Of a stretch of DNA of 42,470 nucleotides, positions 1 through 9,000 are shown piece by piece. The translations under genes and the position numbers were made by a program. Position 1 is the stretch's first letter. The number at the start of each line of letters is the position of its first letter. The notes beneath the pieces are model-generated. The model was given only the letters and a program-made list of their open reading frames with translations, did no database searches and was not told the DNA's origin. Source of the DNA: Akkermansia muciniphila (GTDB lineage: Bacteria; Verrucomicrobiota; Verrucomicrobiia; Verrucomicrobiales; Verrucomicrobiaceae); assembly GCA_945882215.1 (NCBI GenBank), contig CAMCWM010000022.1, positions 1 to 42,470 of the forward strand, written 5' to 3'.

Positions 1-2
1 TG

Positions 3-200
3 ATGGAGTCGGTCTGCCAGTGGACCAACGAAAATAAATACCGCGTGAACAAGCTGCTCACGCGCCTCATCGAACGCTGCAACCAGCTCGACCTCCATGT
101 GAAGCACGACGACGCACAACTGGACCTGCGCGTGTCCGCCTATGTGACCACGCTGGTGATGAACTACCTGTTCACCGGCAAATTCAAACGTACCAAGTGA
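3..200 (+). CDS. C-terminal part of an unidentified protein (5' end outside window)
   Basis: The frame is open from the left edge of the window to a TGA at 198-200, so this is probably the C-terminal end of a longer protein; the ATG at 3 need not be its start. The 65 visible residues are basic and look helical (RVNKLLTRLIERCNQLDL, then SAYVTTLVMNYLFTGKFKRTK-like end), with no motif I recognise. The stop codon overlaps the ATG of the next gene (TGATG at 198-202). The two are therefore probably co-transcribed and translationally coupled, which suggests a shared pathway with the ATP-grasp enzyme. I cannot name the family. Confidence 0.5.
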   Translation: MESVCQWTNENKYRVNKLLTRLIERCNQLDLHVKHDDAQLDLRVSAYVTTLVMNYLFTGKFKRTK

Positions 201-1225
201 TGACACCGAAAAAAAAGCTCAAAGTCCTCGCACTGTTCGATGCCATCGCGCCAACAACACTCGACCAGGATCTGAGTGAGGAGTTTTTGACGGAGGACTG
301 GAAGACCGAGGTCCATGTGCTGAACGCGCTGCGTGAACTGGGGCATACGACGGAGTATCTCGCGATTTTCGACGACCTCGACCTGCTGCAGCAGAAGCTG
401 CAAAGCTTCCAGCCGGATGTGATCTTCAATCTGGCCGACCAGTTCAAGAACAACCGTGCTTTTGACCAGAACATCGTTTCGTTCCTCGAGATGAACGGTG
501 TGCCGTTCACCGGCTGCGGCTCGACCGGGCTCACGCTCTGCAAACACAAGGGCATCTCGAAAAAAATCCTCAGTTATCATCGCATCCGAACACCTGCCTT
601 CGTGGTCATCGCACGAGGGCGACGCATCGCGCGTCCGGCGAAGCTGCGCTTCCCCATCCTCATCAAGCCGCTCAAGGAAGAGGCATCTCTCGGCATCTCG
701 CAGGCATCGTTTGTGTCCAACGACGAGCAGTTCAAGGAGCGTGTACAGTTCATCCACGACAAGTATGCCAATGACGTGATCGCCGAGGAATACATCCACG
801 GGCGCGAACTGTATGTGAGCCTGATCGGCAACCTCCGGCTGGATGAGTTCCCGATCCGCGAGCTGGTGTTCAAGGAGGTACCGCCCGACGAGCCCAAGAT
901 CGCCACCTTCAAAGCCAAGTGGGACGATGAGTATCGTGAACGCTGGGGTCTCAAGAACCAGTTCGCCGAGGATCTCGATCATGCCGTGGTGCGCGACATC
1001 CAGCAGACCTGCAAACGCATCTACCGCCTGCTCACGCTCGACGGTTACGCGCGCATGGACCTGCGCCTGACTGAGGACAACAAGGTCTATTTCATCGAGG
1101 CCAATCCGAATCCGATTCTCGCCTCCGACGAGGACTTTGCGTTGTCCGCCTTGAAGGCAGGGCTGTCGTATCCTCAGCTCATCGAACGCATCCTGCGCCA
1201 TGCCCTGAGAGCCGTGCGTGGATGA
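200..1225 (+). CDS. ATP-grasp ligase, D-alanine--D-alanine ligase-like
   Basis: The product is 341 residues from the ATG at 200; a GTG one codon upstream (197) is also possible. The layout is that of the Ddl/ATP-grasp superfamily, which joins a carboxylate to an amine through an acyl-phosphate at the cost of ATP. Residues about 7-110 form the N-terminal alpha/beta domain, FPILIKP (about 151-157) is the ATP-binding Lys strand, and ARMDLRL followed by VYFIEANPNP (D287, E300, N302) gives the metal-binding residues. Length is a little above the roughly 300 residues of classical Ddl. The ending EANPNPILASDEDF differs from the EiNtxPG of true Ddl, so the substrate may not be D-Ala. The start overlaps the stop of the preceding gene, and the 3' end lies 6 bp from the convergent SUI1 gene. 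Family assignment is firm; substrate is unknown. Confidence 0.8.
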   Translation: MTPKKKLKVLALFDAIAPTTLDQDLSEEFLTEDWKTEVHVLNALRELGHTTEYLAIFDDLDLLQQKLQSFQPDVIFNLADQFKNNRAFDQNIVSFLEMNGVPFTGCGSTGLTLCKHKGISKKILSYHRIRTPAFVVIARGRRIARPAKLRFPILIKPLKEEASLGISQASFVSNDEQFKERVQFIHDKYANDVIAEEYIHGRELYVSLIGNLRLDEFPIRELVFKEVPPDEPKIATFKAKWDDEYRERWGLKNQFAEDLDHAVVRDIQQTCKRIYRLLTLDGYARMDLRLTEDNKVYFIEANPNPILASDEDFALSALKAGLSYPQLIERILRHALRAVRG

Positions 1226-1231
1226 TTGGGA

Positions 1232-1519
1232 TCACTTCACGCCACGAACCTCAAAACCTTCCGCTTCGAGCACGGCGCGAACTTTGGCCGCCTGATCGCC
1301 TTGAATCTCGATGCGCTTGTCGCGCACCGTCCCGCCACAACCGCAGGCAGCGCGGACTCGTTTGGCGATGGTTTCGATGACAGAAACCGGCAGATGCGTG
1401 GCGAAGTCCTTGATGACGATGACCGTTTTGCCACCTCGATGCGCGGTTTCACGCTGAAGCACCACGCGGCCCATTTTCCACAGGCGCTGCGGGGACTCAG
1501 GATCGGCGTTGGGATTCAT
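1232..1519 (-). CDS. yciH: SUI1/eIF1-like translation initiation factor (YciH type)
   Basis: This 95-residue protein has the SUI1/eIF1 fold signature. A basic GGKTVIVIKDF strand is followed by a helix (VSVIETIAKRVRAAC) and the hallmark CGCGGTVRDKRIEIQGDQAAKV, which corresponds to the conserved GGTVKDGxIEIQGD of bacterial YciH. Bacterial members bind the 30S subunit and affect start-site fidelity, acting as a stress-related initiation inhibitor in E. coli. It lies 16 bp downstream of the nucleoid-associated gene on the same strand, so the pair is probably one transcript. It ends 6 bp from the convergent ATP-grasp gene with no room for a separate terminator. Length fits the small single-domain bacterial form. 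Confidence 0.85.
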   Translation of the reverse strand: MNPNADPESPQRLWKMGRVVLQRETAHRGGKTVIVIKDFATHLPVSVIETIAKRVRAACGCGGTVRDKRIEIQGDQAAKVRAVLEAEGFEVRGVK

Positions 1520-1535
1520 CGTGCCGCAAAATGGC

Positions 1536-2603
1536 TCAGATCGCGCTGATGTCCTTGTTGTAATAGACCTTCACGAACTTCATGCCCTTCTTGTCGTCAT
1601 AGCCGCGTTCGATCTGGGGATCGGCGTCACTGCTGCCGGGCTTGATGTGGATTTCGACGCCGGTGTCGAGCTTGAGTACCGCGGCGATGCGTTTTTTGGC
1701 CTTGGTGAGGTCTTTTTTGGAAATGTCGAAGCTGGTCTCCAATGGCTGGCCTTGTTCTTCCTCGATGCGGGCGCGGTGCTCGCCGAATTGGGCGATGGTT
1801 TCGGGATCTTTGAGCACATCACGCTCAAACTCCTGCAGCTCGAATTTTTCGCGGTCCTCAAAGTAATCGAGTGCGTCTTTAGCGGCGTTCGCAGCTTCCC
1901 ACGGCGGTGTGTCGTCATCGGCGGACTTTTGCTCTTCGAGGAAGGAGACGGCCATCTTCGCATACGCATTGGTGAGGAAGGCGGCATCAGGCACGGCCTC
2001 CACGCCGAGGAATTCGCGCACCCAGAAGCGGGAGTCGCTGCCGCTGCGGTCGAAGGTGAGGACGTAGTAGCCTTTTTCGGCCCAGTGATCGAGGATGAGG
2101 CAGCCTTTGTCGATCTTGTCGGGATTGATGCCGTGCTCGGTGCTGAGCTGGAGATCGCCGTTGCGCGGGGTGATGGTGAGGAAGGGCACCACGCTGTCGC
2201 TTTTCAGGATGCAGAGGCCGTTGACGAGCTCGCCCTCAATGTGGACTTCTTTGAGCATGGCGATGCAGAGGTCGCCGGCTTTGATGTTGGGATGATTCGA
2301 CTTGGCGTAGAGGCGCTGGGCGATCTCCACGCCTTTGGCGAGGAGGTTGTCCTCGTCGGCAAAGATGGCCTTGGCGCAGTTATTCACCTCATGCTGCTTC
2401 AGCGAAGCGTGATGCGTGAAGCGGTGGGCGATGCAGGCTTTGAAGGGCTTGATGAAAAGCGCGGTGAGGTTCTCCTGGTCTTCCTCGGCGACCTTGAAGA
2501 CCTCGCGCGAGGTTTGCAGCGGCTCTTCGCGCTGGGGATTGCCGACCTTGGCGAGGACGACGTTGGTGACAGTGGCGGTGTTGAGGCGGAGCTTGACGGA
2601 CAT
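1536..2603 (-). CDS. 37-kDa nucleoid-associated protein (YejK/NdpA family)
   Basis: The product is 355 residues from the ATG at 2603 (MSVKLRLNTATVTNVVLAKV). A TTG 13 codons upstream (2642) leaves the frame open, but the added residues (Pro-rich) look untranslated. The N-terminal half carries KLRL..TVTNVVLAKVGNP, FKPF-like, and a charged helix region. The middle holds the conserved-looking ELVNGLCILKSDSVVPFLTI segment, and the C-terminal third is charged and Lys-rich. This matches the NdpA/YejK family (about 335 residues in E. coli), which associates with the nucleoid and whose molecular role is poorly defined. It is probably the first gene of a two-gene unit with the SUI1 protein. Divergent to the RlmM-like gene, with only about 90 bp between the chosen starts, so both promoters must be compact. 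Confidence 0.75.
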   Translation of the reverse strand: MSVKLRLNTATVTNVVLAKVGNPQREEPLQTSREVFKVAEEDQENLTALFIKPFKACIAHRFTHHASLKQHEVNNCAKAIFADEDNLLAKGVEIAQRLYAKSNHPNIKAGDLCIAMLKEVHIEGELVNGLCILKSDSVVPFLTITPRNGDLQLSTEHGINPDKIDKGCLILDHWAEKGYYVLTFDRSGSDSRFWVREFLGVEAVPDAAFLTNAYAKMAVSFLEEQKSADDDTPPWEAANAAKDALDYFEDREKFELQEFERDVLKDPETIAQFGEHRARIEEEQGQPLETSFDISKKDLTKAKKRIAAVLKLDTGVEIHIKPGSSDADPQIERGYDDKKGMKFVKVYYNKDISAI

Positions 2604-2696
2604 GCGGGGCGCGGAGGGTAGAAAGGGAATGGGATTCGCCAAGGATTAATGGCACCTGCTTGCACTGACCGTGCGTCGAGGCGAGAGCATGGACAC

Positions 2697-3782
2697 ATGA
2701 CAAACGCTGCCAAGAACGAATCCACCAATCTGAAGCCCTGGCTGGTGCGCATACCGGAGATTTTTGAGGGGATCGCGCCCGAGGTGTTGCAGCGGTTTGG
2801 GGCGGTTTCGAGTACGCGGCTGGGGCAGGACTATTATTTGATCAAGACAGCAACGCCGGAGGCAATTCAGCAGTCAGAGACAGCGAAGTTTGCGCGGTGG
2901 AATCTGCCGATGGATCACACCTGGCCGTGCAATGCGCAGAAGATGGACGGATTCATCGAGAAGGCGGCGCAAACGCTCATCAAGAAGTTTGGGGAGCGCA
3001 AACCGCAGGGGATTTTCATCGGCACGCTGCATCCGACGTCACCGGACAAGTATTACAAGGGCCTCGCTTCGAACATGCGCGGGCGGGTGCTGCAATTGTT
3101 CCCGAAACTGGCCGCAGGCACGGTGGAGGAGCAGAATGCGACAGCGGAGACGCTGTTTTGCCTCGTGGGCAAAGAAGGTTTATTTTGCGGGATGCAGAGT
3201 CCGCGTGCCTCGAACGGCCTGTATGCGGGTGGCAGCAAGTACATCGACCAAGATGCGCCGGACACGATCAGTCGTGCGGGCGCGAAGATCGCCGAAGCGC
3301 TGCATTATCTGCTGCTGCACCGGCCACCGCTCAACGAAGGCAGTCATTGGCTCGAACTGGGAGCTTGTCCGGGCGGGATGACGTCGGAACTGCTCGCACG
3401 CGGCCAGCGTGTGACGGCGATTGATCGTGCGCCGCTGGACAAGCGACTCGATGGCCGACCGGGATTGAAGTTTGTACTCGAAGACGTGGCCGTGTTTCAA
3501 CCACGAGCAGGAACGACCTTTGATGCGCTGCTCTGTGACATGAACGGTCCACCGGAGGAATCCATCGAGCAGGTGATCCGCCTCTCACGCTCGTTGAAGA
3601 AAGGCGGGCTGGTGGTCTTCACGCTCAAAGTGCCGCGCATCGAGAATGTGGAGGAGCCGTGCGAGCTGTTCCAGCTGATCGTCTCGATGTCCAAGGCAGC
3701 GGGGCTGCGCCTGTTGGCGCAAACGCACCTGACTTACAACCGGCATGAGTTCACTCTATTTCTGGAGAAGCCTCAAGATTGA
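2697..3782 (+). CDS. rlmM: RlmM-like 23S rRNA 2'-O-ribose methyltransferase
   Basis: The product is 361 residues from the ATG at 2697; an in-frame ATG at 2649 would add 16 residues unlike the family. The C-terminal half is an FtsJ-type Rossmann methyltransferase. LELGACPGGMTSELLARG is the SAM-binding loop, LLCDMNGPP supplies the catalytic Asp, FTLKVPR the catalytic Lys and HEFTLFLEK the catalytic Glu. This corresponds to the K-D-K-E site of 2'-O-methyltransferases and to the DLGACPGGWTW motif of E. coli RlmM (366 residues), which methylates C2498 of 23S rRNA. The N-terminal half should hold the RNA-binding THUMP-like part but is divergent. The last 32 bp overlap the convergent small gene at 3751-3987. 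Target nucleotide is inferred from the family. Confidence 0.8.
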   Translation: MTNAAKNESTNLKPWLVRIPEIFEGIAPEVLQRFGAVSSTRLGQDYYLIKTATPEAIQQSETAKFARWNLPMDHTWPCNAQKMDGFIEKAAQTLIKKFGERKPQGIFIGTLHPTSPDKYYKGLASNMRGRVLQLFPKLAAGTVEEQNATAETLFCLVGKEGLFCGMQSPRASNGLYAGGSKYIDQDAPDTISRAGAKIAEALHYLLLHRPPLNEGSHWLELGACPGGMTSELLARGQRVTAIDRAPLDKRLDGRPGLKFVLEDVAVFQPRAGTTFDALLCDMNGPPEESIEQVIRLSRSLKKGGLVVFTLKVPRIENVEEPCELFQLIVSMSKAAGLRLLAQTHLTYNRHEFTLFLEKPQD

Positions 3783-3987
3783 CCTCTGAATCAGGCAGCT
3801 TTTCAGGCACCAGCAGGACAGCACCTTTGAGCAAGCGGCAGAATTCCTTTTTCGAGACGCGATGAAGAGTGCCCTCTTTAGTGGCGGGGTCCTTCATGAC
3901 CTTGTACTCGATGGAAAGACGCGCCCATTCGACGATGCGGATGTATTCGTCACCTTTTTTCCAGATCTGGCCTTGTTCCAACTTCAT
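3751..3987 (-). CDS. Small conserved-looking protein of unknown function (78 aa)
   Basis: The frame starts at an ATG at 3987 and encodes 78 residues beginning MKLEQGQIWKKGDEYIRIV, followed by an aromatic/charged beta-strand pattern (SIEYKVMKD) and a Lys-rich helix (RVSKKEFCRLLKGAVLL). This regular strand-strand-helix pattern and the good start context argue for a real gene rather than antisense noise. There is no signal peptide, transmembrane segment or catalytic motif. It overlaps the 3' end of the RlmM-like gene tail-to-tail by 32 bp. It is divergent from the AraC/methyltransferase gene with about 114 bp between starts. Function unknown. Confidence 0.6.
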   Translation of the reverse strand: MKLEQGQIWKKGDEYIRIVEWARLSIEYKVMKDPATKEGTLHRVSKKEFCRLLKGAVLLVPEKLPDSEVNLEASPEIE

Positions 3988-4101
3988 CGGCCCCCTCTAA
4001 TGCCCGGTGCCTGCTCGCGCCATGAGATTTCTGCACCGGTTCGCGTGGATCAGGAGCAAGAAGCGGGTGGTGCATGGCCGATTTGTGCAGAAACTCGGGG
4101 C

Positions 4102-4920
4102 ATGAATGATTACGAACGTGTGGCGCGCATCATCCGCCATCTGGACAGCCACCATGCGGAACAGCCCGATCTTGAAGAACTGGCAGCGCATCTCGGCCTG
4201 AGCCGTTTTCATTTTCACCGGTTGTTTTCACGCTGGGCGGGAGTCACTCCCAAAGATTTCTTGCAATGCCTGACGCTGGAGCATGCGCGTGAACGGCTGC
4301 GCCAGGGGGAAAGCGTGCTCGATGCGGCGCTGGACGCCGGCTTGTCATCCCCGGGCAGACTGCATGACCTGTGCGTGACATTGGAGGCGGCCACGCCGGG
4401 TGAAATCAAGAGAGGTGGCGAAGGCTGGGTGATCGAAGCAGGTTTTGCGGAGACGCCGTTTGGCCAGTGCTGCATCGGCAACGGCCCGCGTGGCATCTGC
4501 CACCTGGCATTTGTCGAAAAAGCGGAGAGAATCACTGCGGCGGAGGCCATTCTGGCTTCATGGCCGAAGGTGGAACTGAGTTGGAACCATGCGATGGCGC
4601 GTCGGATCGCCACCGAGGTGTTTCAGCCGGGAGTTGGAACCCATTTGCGGGCACTCGTGCGCGGGACAGCGTTTCAGTTGCGTGTCTGGCGGGCCTTGCT
4701 GCACATTCCGCACGGCGGCGTGGTCAGTTATGGGCATCTGGCGGCGGCGATCGGGCGTCAGGGAGCCGCCCGGGCAGTCGGAACGGCGGTGGGAGCCAAC
4801 TCGCTGGCATACTTGATCCCATGTCATCGCGTGATCCGGGAAACGGGTGTGATTGGGCAGTATCGTTGGGGACGCGAGAGGAAGCGGGCACTGCTGGGAT
4901 GGGAAGCGACACATGGCTGA
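4102..4920 (+). CDS. AraC-type HTH fused to O6-methylguanine-DNA methyltransferase (Ada-like)
   Basis: The frame is open from 3862, but the natural start is the ATG at 4102 (MNDYERVARIIRHL), giving 272 residues. Residues about 10-110 form an AraC-family helix-turn-helix pair (LEELAAHLGLSRFHFHRLFSRWAGVTPKDF). The C-terminal about 85 residues are the methyltransferase domain: FQLRVWRALLHIPHGGVVSYG, the HTH region GRQGAARAVGTAVGANS, and the active site PCHRV with C241 as methyl acceptor. This repairs O6-alkylguanine by suicidal transfer of the alkyl group. The N-terminal zinc/Cys phosphotriester domain of E. coli Ada is missing, so the classical Ada switch cannot operate as such; similar Ada-like fusions are common in bacteria. 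The regulatory half may act on this gene or its divergent neighbour. Confidence 0.85.
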   Translation: MNDYERVARIIRHLDSHHAEQPDLEELAAHLGLSRFHFHRLFSRWAGVTPKDFLQCLTLEHARERLRQGESVLDAALDAGLSSPGRLHDLCVTLEAATPGEIKRGGEGWVIEAGFAETPFGQCCIGNGPRGICHLAFVEKAERITAAEAILASWPKVELSWNHAMARRIATEVFQPGVGTHLRALVRGTAFQLRVWRALLHIPHGGVVSYGHLAAAIGRQGAARAVGTAVGANSLAYLIPCHRVIRETGVIGQYRWGRERKRALLGWEATHG

Positions 4921-4981
4921 CTTCCCCAAGTTCAGGTATCTCCAGACAGTTTAGAAAGCTAAAATAAGGCGCAATTCGGAC

Positions 4982-5010
4982 TTGTTAGCTGACTTTGTTG
5001 TTATTATAAT
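4982..5010 (+). promoter_or_regulatory. Candidate sigma-70 promoter of the PEP-CTERM gene
   Basis: TTGTTA (4982-4987) and TATAAT (5005-5010) are separated by exactly 17 bp inside a conspicuously AT-rich stretch of an otherwise GC-rich region. The -10 box is perfect and the -35 matches TTGACA at four of six positions. Transcription would start near 5017, leaving a leader of about 65 nt before the ATG at 5082. The block also contains ATTATAATTATA, which resembles the AT-rich block in front of the giant gene. Confidence 0.55.
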
Positions 5011-5081
5011 TATAGAATAGCTGGAAAATCGGACGTCGCCTTGACTCCCATCTGCCCATCAAAACGCCAAAAAAGCAGCTT

Positions 5082-5795
5082 ATGAAAACACTCGCCTCCA
5101 TTCCAAGATTCCTCTGCCTCGCGCTAGCGCTGGCGTGGACGTCTGGCACCCATGCCAGCACGATCTTCTGGGGCAGCCAGTTCAACGATCTGTTATTCGA
5201 CAGCAACGGCCAGCCCTTGGACACGACTTATTCTTTCGAGATCGGCTCATTTGGCAGTTTTGTGCCGACCTATCAAAACGTTGACCAATGGGTAGCGAAC
5301 TGGAAGGTGTTTGATCGTGCGTTCGACCCGGACGCGAACGGCTGGAACGCAACGGAGCAGTTTTTTGTGGGCACCGTCGATCACAACGCCTTGGGAGGCT
5401 CCGACTCACCAGACGCGAATCCGGCCGATGTCTTTGCACAGGGTGAAAAGGCTTATCTTTGGGTCTATAATTCGAAAACCATCGTGCCCACGAGCGAGTG
5501 GGCGCTGCTGGCGGATTCCTCCATTGTCGGCAACTTAGGCAATTCATGGGTCTTTCCCGATCCCGCAGATCCACCCGGCACATCCTATGATTGGCAGCTC
5601 GGTGACGCGGACGAGGCGATCATTGGCGGCGCGAACAGCATCCAGGGCGCAGGCGAGTTCGTCGTCGATCCGGGAACCTTCAGCCTGCAAACCCATGTCG
5701 TGCCCGAGCCTGGCTCCACATTTCTTTTGTTTGCTGCGGCCGCAGCTCATTTGATCCGCCGGACACGCCGTCTGACACGCAAGGCCACACTGTGA
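5082..5795 (+). CDS. Exported PEP-CTERM sorting-signal protein
   Basis: The product is 237 residues. A Sec signal peptide (MKTLASIPRFLCLALALAWTSGTHAS) is followed by a mature domain of about 170 residues rich in Gly, Asp, Trp and Ser, with no enzymatic motif I recognise. The C-terminus is a complete PEP-CTERM signal: VPEPGS, a short hydrophobic helix (TFLLFAAAAAHLI) and a basic tail (RRTRRLTRK). Such proteins are cut by an exosortase in the inner membrane and released or linked to extracellular matrix, usually together with exopolysaccharide. No exosortase gene is in the window. The gene sits alone behind its own promoter, 300 bp upstream of the giant surface protein. Co-function with that protein is plausible but unproven. 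Confidence 0.85.
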   Translation: MKTLASIPRFLCLALALAWTSGTHASTIFWGSQFNDLLFDSNGQPLDTTYSFEIGSFGSFVPTYQNVDQWVANWKVFDRAFDPDANGWNATEQFFVGTVDHNALGGSDSPDANPADVFAQGEKAYLWVYNSKTIVPTSEWALLADSSIVGNLGNSWVFPDPADPPGTSYDWQLGDADEAIIGGANSIQGAGEFVVDPGTFSLQTHVVPEPGSTFLLFAAAAAHLIRRTRRLTRKATL

Positions 5796-5801
5796 AATAG
5801 G

Positions 5802-5848
5802 CTGCGGGGCACGCAACGCGCGCTGTGGTCGCAGTGGAGATTTTTTTT
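5802..5848 (+). terminator. Weak candidate terminator after the PEP-CTERM gene
   Basis: A CTGCG/CGCAG stem (5802-5806 with 5830-5834) encloses a GC-rich loop. Six bases after it comes a run of eight T (5841-5848). The stem is short, so this is a weak call. The T-run right after the gene is the main support. Confidence 0.3.
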
Positions 5849-6095
5849 CAGTGCGTGGGGATTTAAAGCGCTTTGGCGGTGCTCATACGGCATGCCAACC
5901 TCAAGGCATGACTGGCAATGGGTTTCTGGCATAAGCGGCACGACGATCTGCAAGCGGGCGAGATTCGCTGGAGCCACACCTTCCACGAACCTCATTGGGA
6001 AAAGCAGGTTTGTTAAGATCTCCTGAGTTATACCCTGCTTTTTGCTATTGTAATTATAACAAATATGGTAAGATTGTCTAGTTCGACAAAAATAA
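5849..6095 (+). promoter_or_regulatory. AT-rich leader in front of the giant gene
   Basis: No gene is visible here. From about 6010 the sequence becomes AT-rich, with TTGTTA (6010-6015), TTGCTA (6042-6047), an almost palindromic TTGTAATTATAACAA (6048-6062) and a TATAAC -10-like box (6055-6060). No single -35/-10 pair has ideal spacing. The palindromic block resembles, in the opposite orientation, the TTGTTATTATAATTATA stretch before the PEP-CTERM gene, so a shared regulator is possible. Promoter position is not resolved. Confidence 0.35.
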
Positions 6096-9000
6096 ATGGA
6101 TTCTCTTCAGGAACACAGCGGTCCCACCTTTTCGCCAAGAGCGAATCAAGGCAAGGCTAGCGAGAAGCTCCGTGCATGCGCATGGAGATCAGGGGGTTTG
6201 GCATGGGGGAGTCGATCCATGACTCGGGGCGTGGTAAGCGGCATTCTTCTTTTGCTGCTCACCAGCGCGGGTTCTGCCTATTCTCAGACTGCCGACTTTG
6301 GGGACTTCAATTTGTTTAACAGTGCCAGCAGCACGGTGGTGACGACCCTGAAGATCGGCTCCACCACGGACAAGGAATCCACCGCCACGACGAATGCGAC
6401 GGCGACTGGCGATGACCTGACCGGGAGTGATGACGAAGATGGAGTCACGCTTCCAGCCACCATTCAGGTGGGTGCCGCAGGGAGTCTGGTGGTGAATGTG
6501 TCCAACACCACGGGCTCCACGGCCTATCTCAATGCGTGGATCGACTGGAACGACAATGGCAACATCACCAGCGCCGGATCGCAAATCGCAACAAACATCA
6601 CTGTCGCCTCCGGCACCTCGAACTCGAACCGGACTTTGAACTTCACCGTGCCGTCAACTGCTGTGCTGGGAAGTGTAGGAGTGCGGGTGCGCTTGACGAG
6701 CGTCAGCAGTCCTGGAACCGATGGTGCCGATGGAAATGGAGAAGTGGAGGACCACAGGCTTACCATCGTTCCGAACACGGATTTTGGCGACTACGGGTTG
6801 TTTGCCTCGGCCACACAGGTGGCCAACTCCAACATTCGGATCGGCACGAACCCCACCGACACGGAGGCAAGCAACCCGGGCAGCACCACCGCCACCGCAG
6901 ATAACACGACAGGCGTGAATGACGAGGATCTCGTCATGCCCATGATCATCACTGCCGGAACCTCGACGACTCTGGCCATCCCGGTCACCGTGAACGCAGC
7001 TTCACTTTCAGGCAGCACGGCGCGCATCAACGTCTTCGCCGACTGGAATGGTGACAACGATGTGGCCGACACGAACGAAACGCTGGCCACCCAGACCGTG
7101 AATATTTCAGGCACTTACAACTTCACCCTGAGCCCGCCTGCGAGCACCGTTGCAGGCACGAAGTTCCTGCGTGTCCGCATCAGTGAAACCAACACGACAC
7201 CTTCTTTTAGCGGTAACTCGACCCTCAAAGGAGAGGTGGAGGATTATCCGATAGTGGTCGGCACCCGGGACTTCGGGGATTTCAGTTTGTTTCCAAGCGC
7301 CAGCAGCACGGTGAACACGACCTTGCGCCTCGGTGCGACGACGGATGTGGAAATCAGCGACATGTCGGATGCCACTGCCACGGGTGACGACACCGACAAT
7401 CTGGACGACGAAAACGGCGTGACCGTGCCGGCCAGCGTGGTGCTGGGAGTGGCGGGCAGCCTGACGGCCAATGTCACCAACAGCAGCGGATCCACCGCTT
7501 ATTTGAACGCATGGATCGACTTCAATCGCAATGGCGTGCTGACGGACAGCGGCGAGCAGATCGCCACGAACACGACCATCAGCAACGGCACCAGCAACTC
7601 AAACCGCACGGTGAGCTTCACCGTGCCTGCCACCGCCGCTCCGGGTATCGCCGGGGTGCGTGTGCGTCTGACCTCCACGAGCACGCCGGGGCCGGACGGG
7701 CTCGATGGCAATGGCGAGGTCGAGGATTATGTCATGACCCTGGCCTGCCCCACCGTAACAGTCAGTCCCACAACCCTTTCAGTTCCAACAGTTGGAACAG
7801 CTTATACGCAGACGGTTTCTGCCTCTGGTTCCACCACCACTTTCAGCTATGCGGTGACATCAGGTGCTTTGCCAGCTGGACTCAGCCTGGATGATGACAC
7901 CGGCAGCTTATCAGGGACGCCGACCAGCAGCGCGGCGGCATCTTTCACGATCACAGCGACAGGGGCGAATGGCTGCGCGGGGTCGAGGGCCTACACCCTC
8001 ACGCCAGCCTGCCCCACGGCCAGCCTGACACCGGCCACGATTCCCGTATCCAACATGGGCAGCGTGTACAGTCAGACATTCACAGCTTCAGGGGGCACCG
8101 CTCCTTACTCCTACTCGGTGAGTTCGGGCACGCTGCCGAATGGTCTGACCTTGAGCCCCACAGGCGTGCTCAGCGGCACGCCGACCACAGCCAACGGGGC
8201 GGGCGCGAGTGTCACGATCCGGGCCACCGATGTTTATGGCTGCCAGGTCAGCCGCACTTATGCGGTGATTGTCTGCCCCGCCATCACGGTGAATCCTGCC
8301 TCTGCGGCGAGCGCGGTGGTGGGCGCCAGCTATTCGCAGACGTTCACTGGCAGTGGTGGTGCCTCACCTTACACGTTTGCTGTCAGCAGCGGTGCTTTGC
8401 CCGCCTGGGCCACCTTGAACCCGGGCACGGGCGCTCTTACCGGCACTCCGAACAACACCACGAGCGCCACGTTCACGATTCGCGCCACAGACGCCAACGG
8501 CTGCCAGGGCACACGCGCCTACACAATCACCCCGGCCTGTCCTACGATCACGGTGAATCCGGCGACGCTGCCGAATGGGGTGGCGGGTTTCGCCTACAAC
8601 CAGACGCTGAGCGGCGGCGGTGGCACCGCGTCTTACACCTTTGCAGTGACCAGTGGGGCGCTGCCATCAGGGCTGAGCCTGAACACCACTTCAGGCGCGA
8701 TCACCGGCACGCCCGTCAATGGCACAGCGGCCACGTTCACGATTCGGGCCATGGACAACTATGGTTGCACGGGCACGCGCAGCTACACGATCACGCCGGT
8801 GAACATTGAATTCGGTGACTGGAACGGCTCCGGAGCCGCCACCGCCACGGCCAGCACGATTCGCAACACCAACATTCGTCTCGGTGCCTCGGTCGATGCC
8901 GAGGCGGCTGCCACCACGAACGCCTCCGCGACTGCGGACGATCTCGCTGGCACGGATGACGAAGATGGCGTGGCCATCCCCGCGAGCATGACGCAGGGGG

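Noticed and set aside
164..1201. 345-residue minus-strand frame opposite the ATP-grasp gene
   Set aside because: Composition is of the antisense type and it would fully overlap a clear enzyme gene.
2650..2664. Sigma-54-like TGGCACCTGCTTGCA upstream of the RlmM-like gene
   Set aside because: The sequence elements are nearly perfect, but the GG-GC distance is 11 bp instead of the strictly required 12.
7747..8803. Regular repeats that could suggest a CRISPR array
   Set aside because: Units are about 265 bp, in frame, protein-coding and diverged; there are no short identical repeats with spacers.
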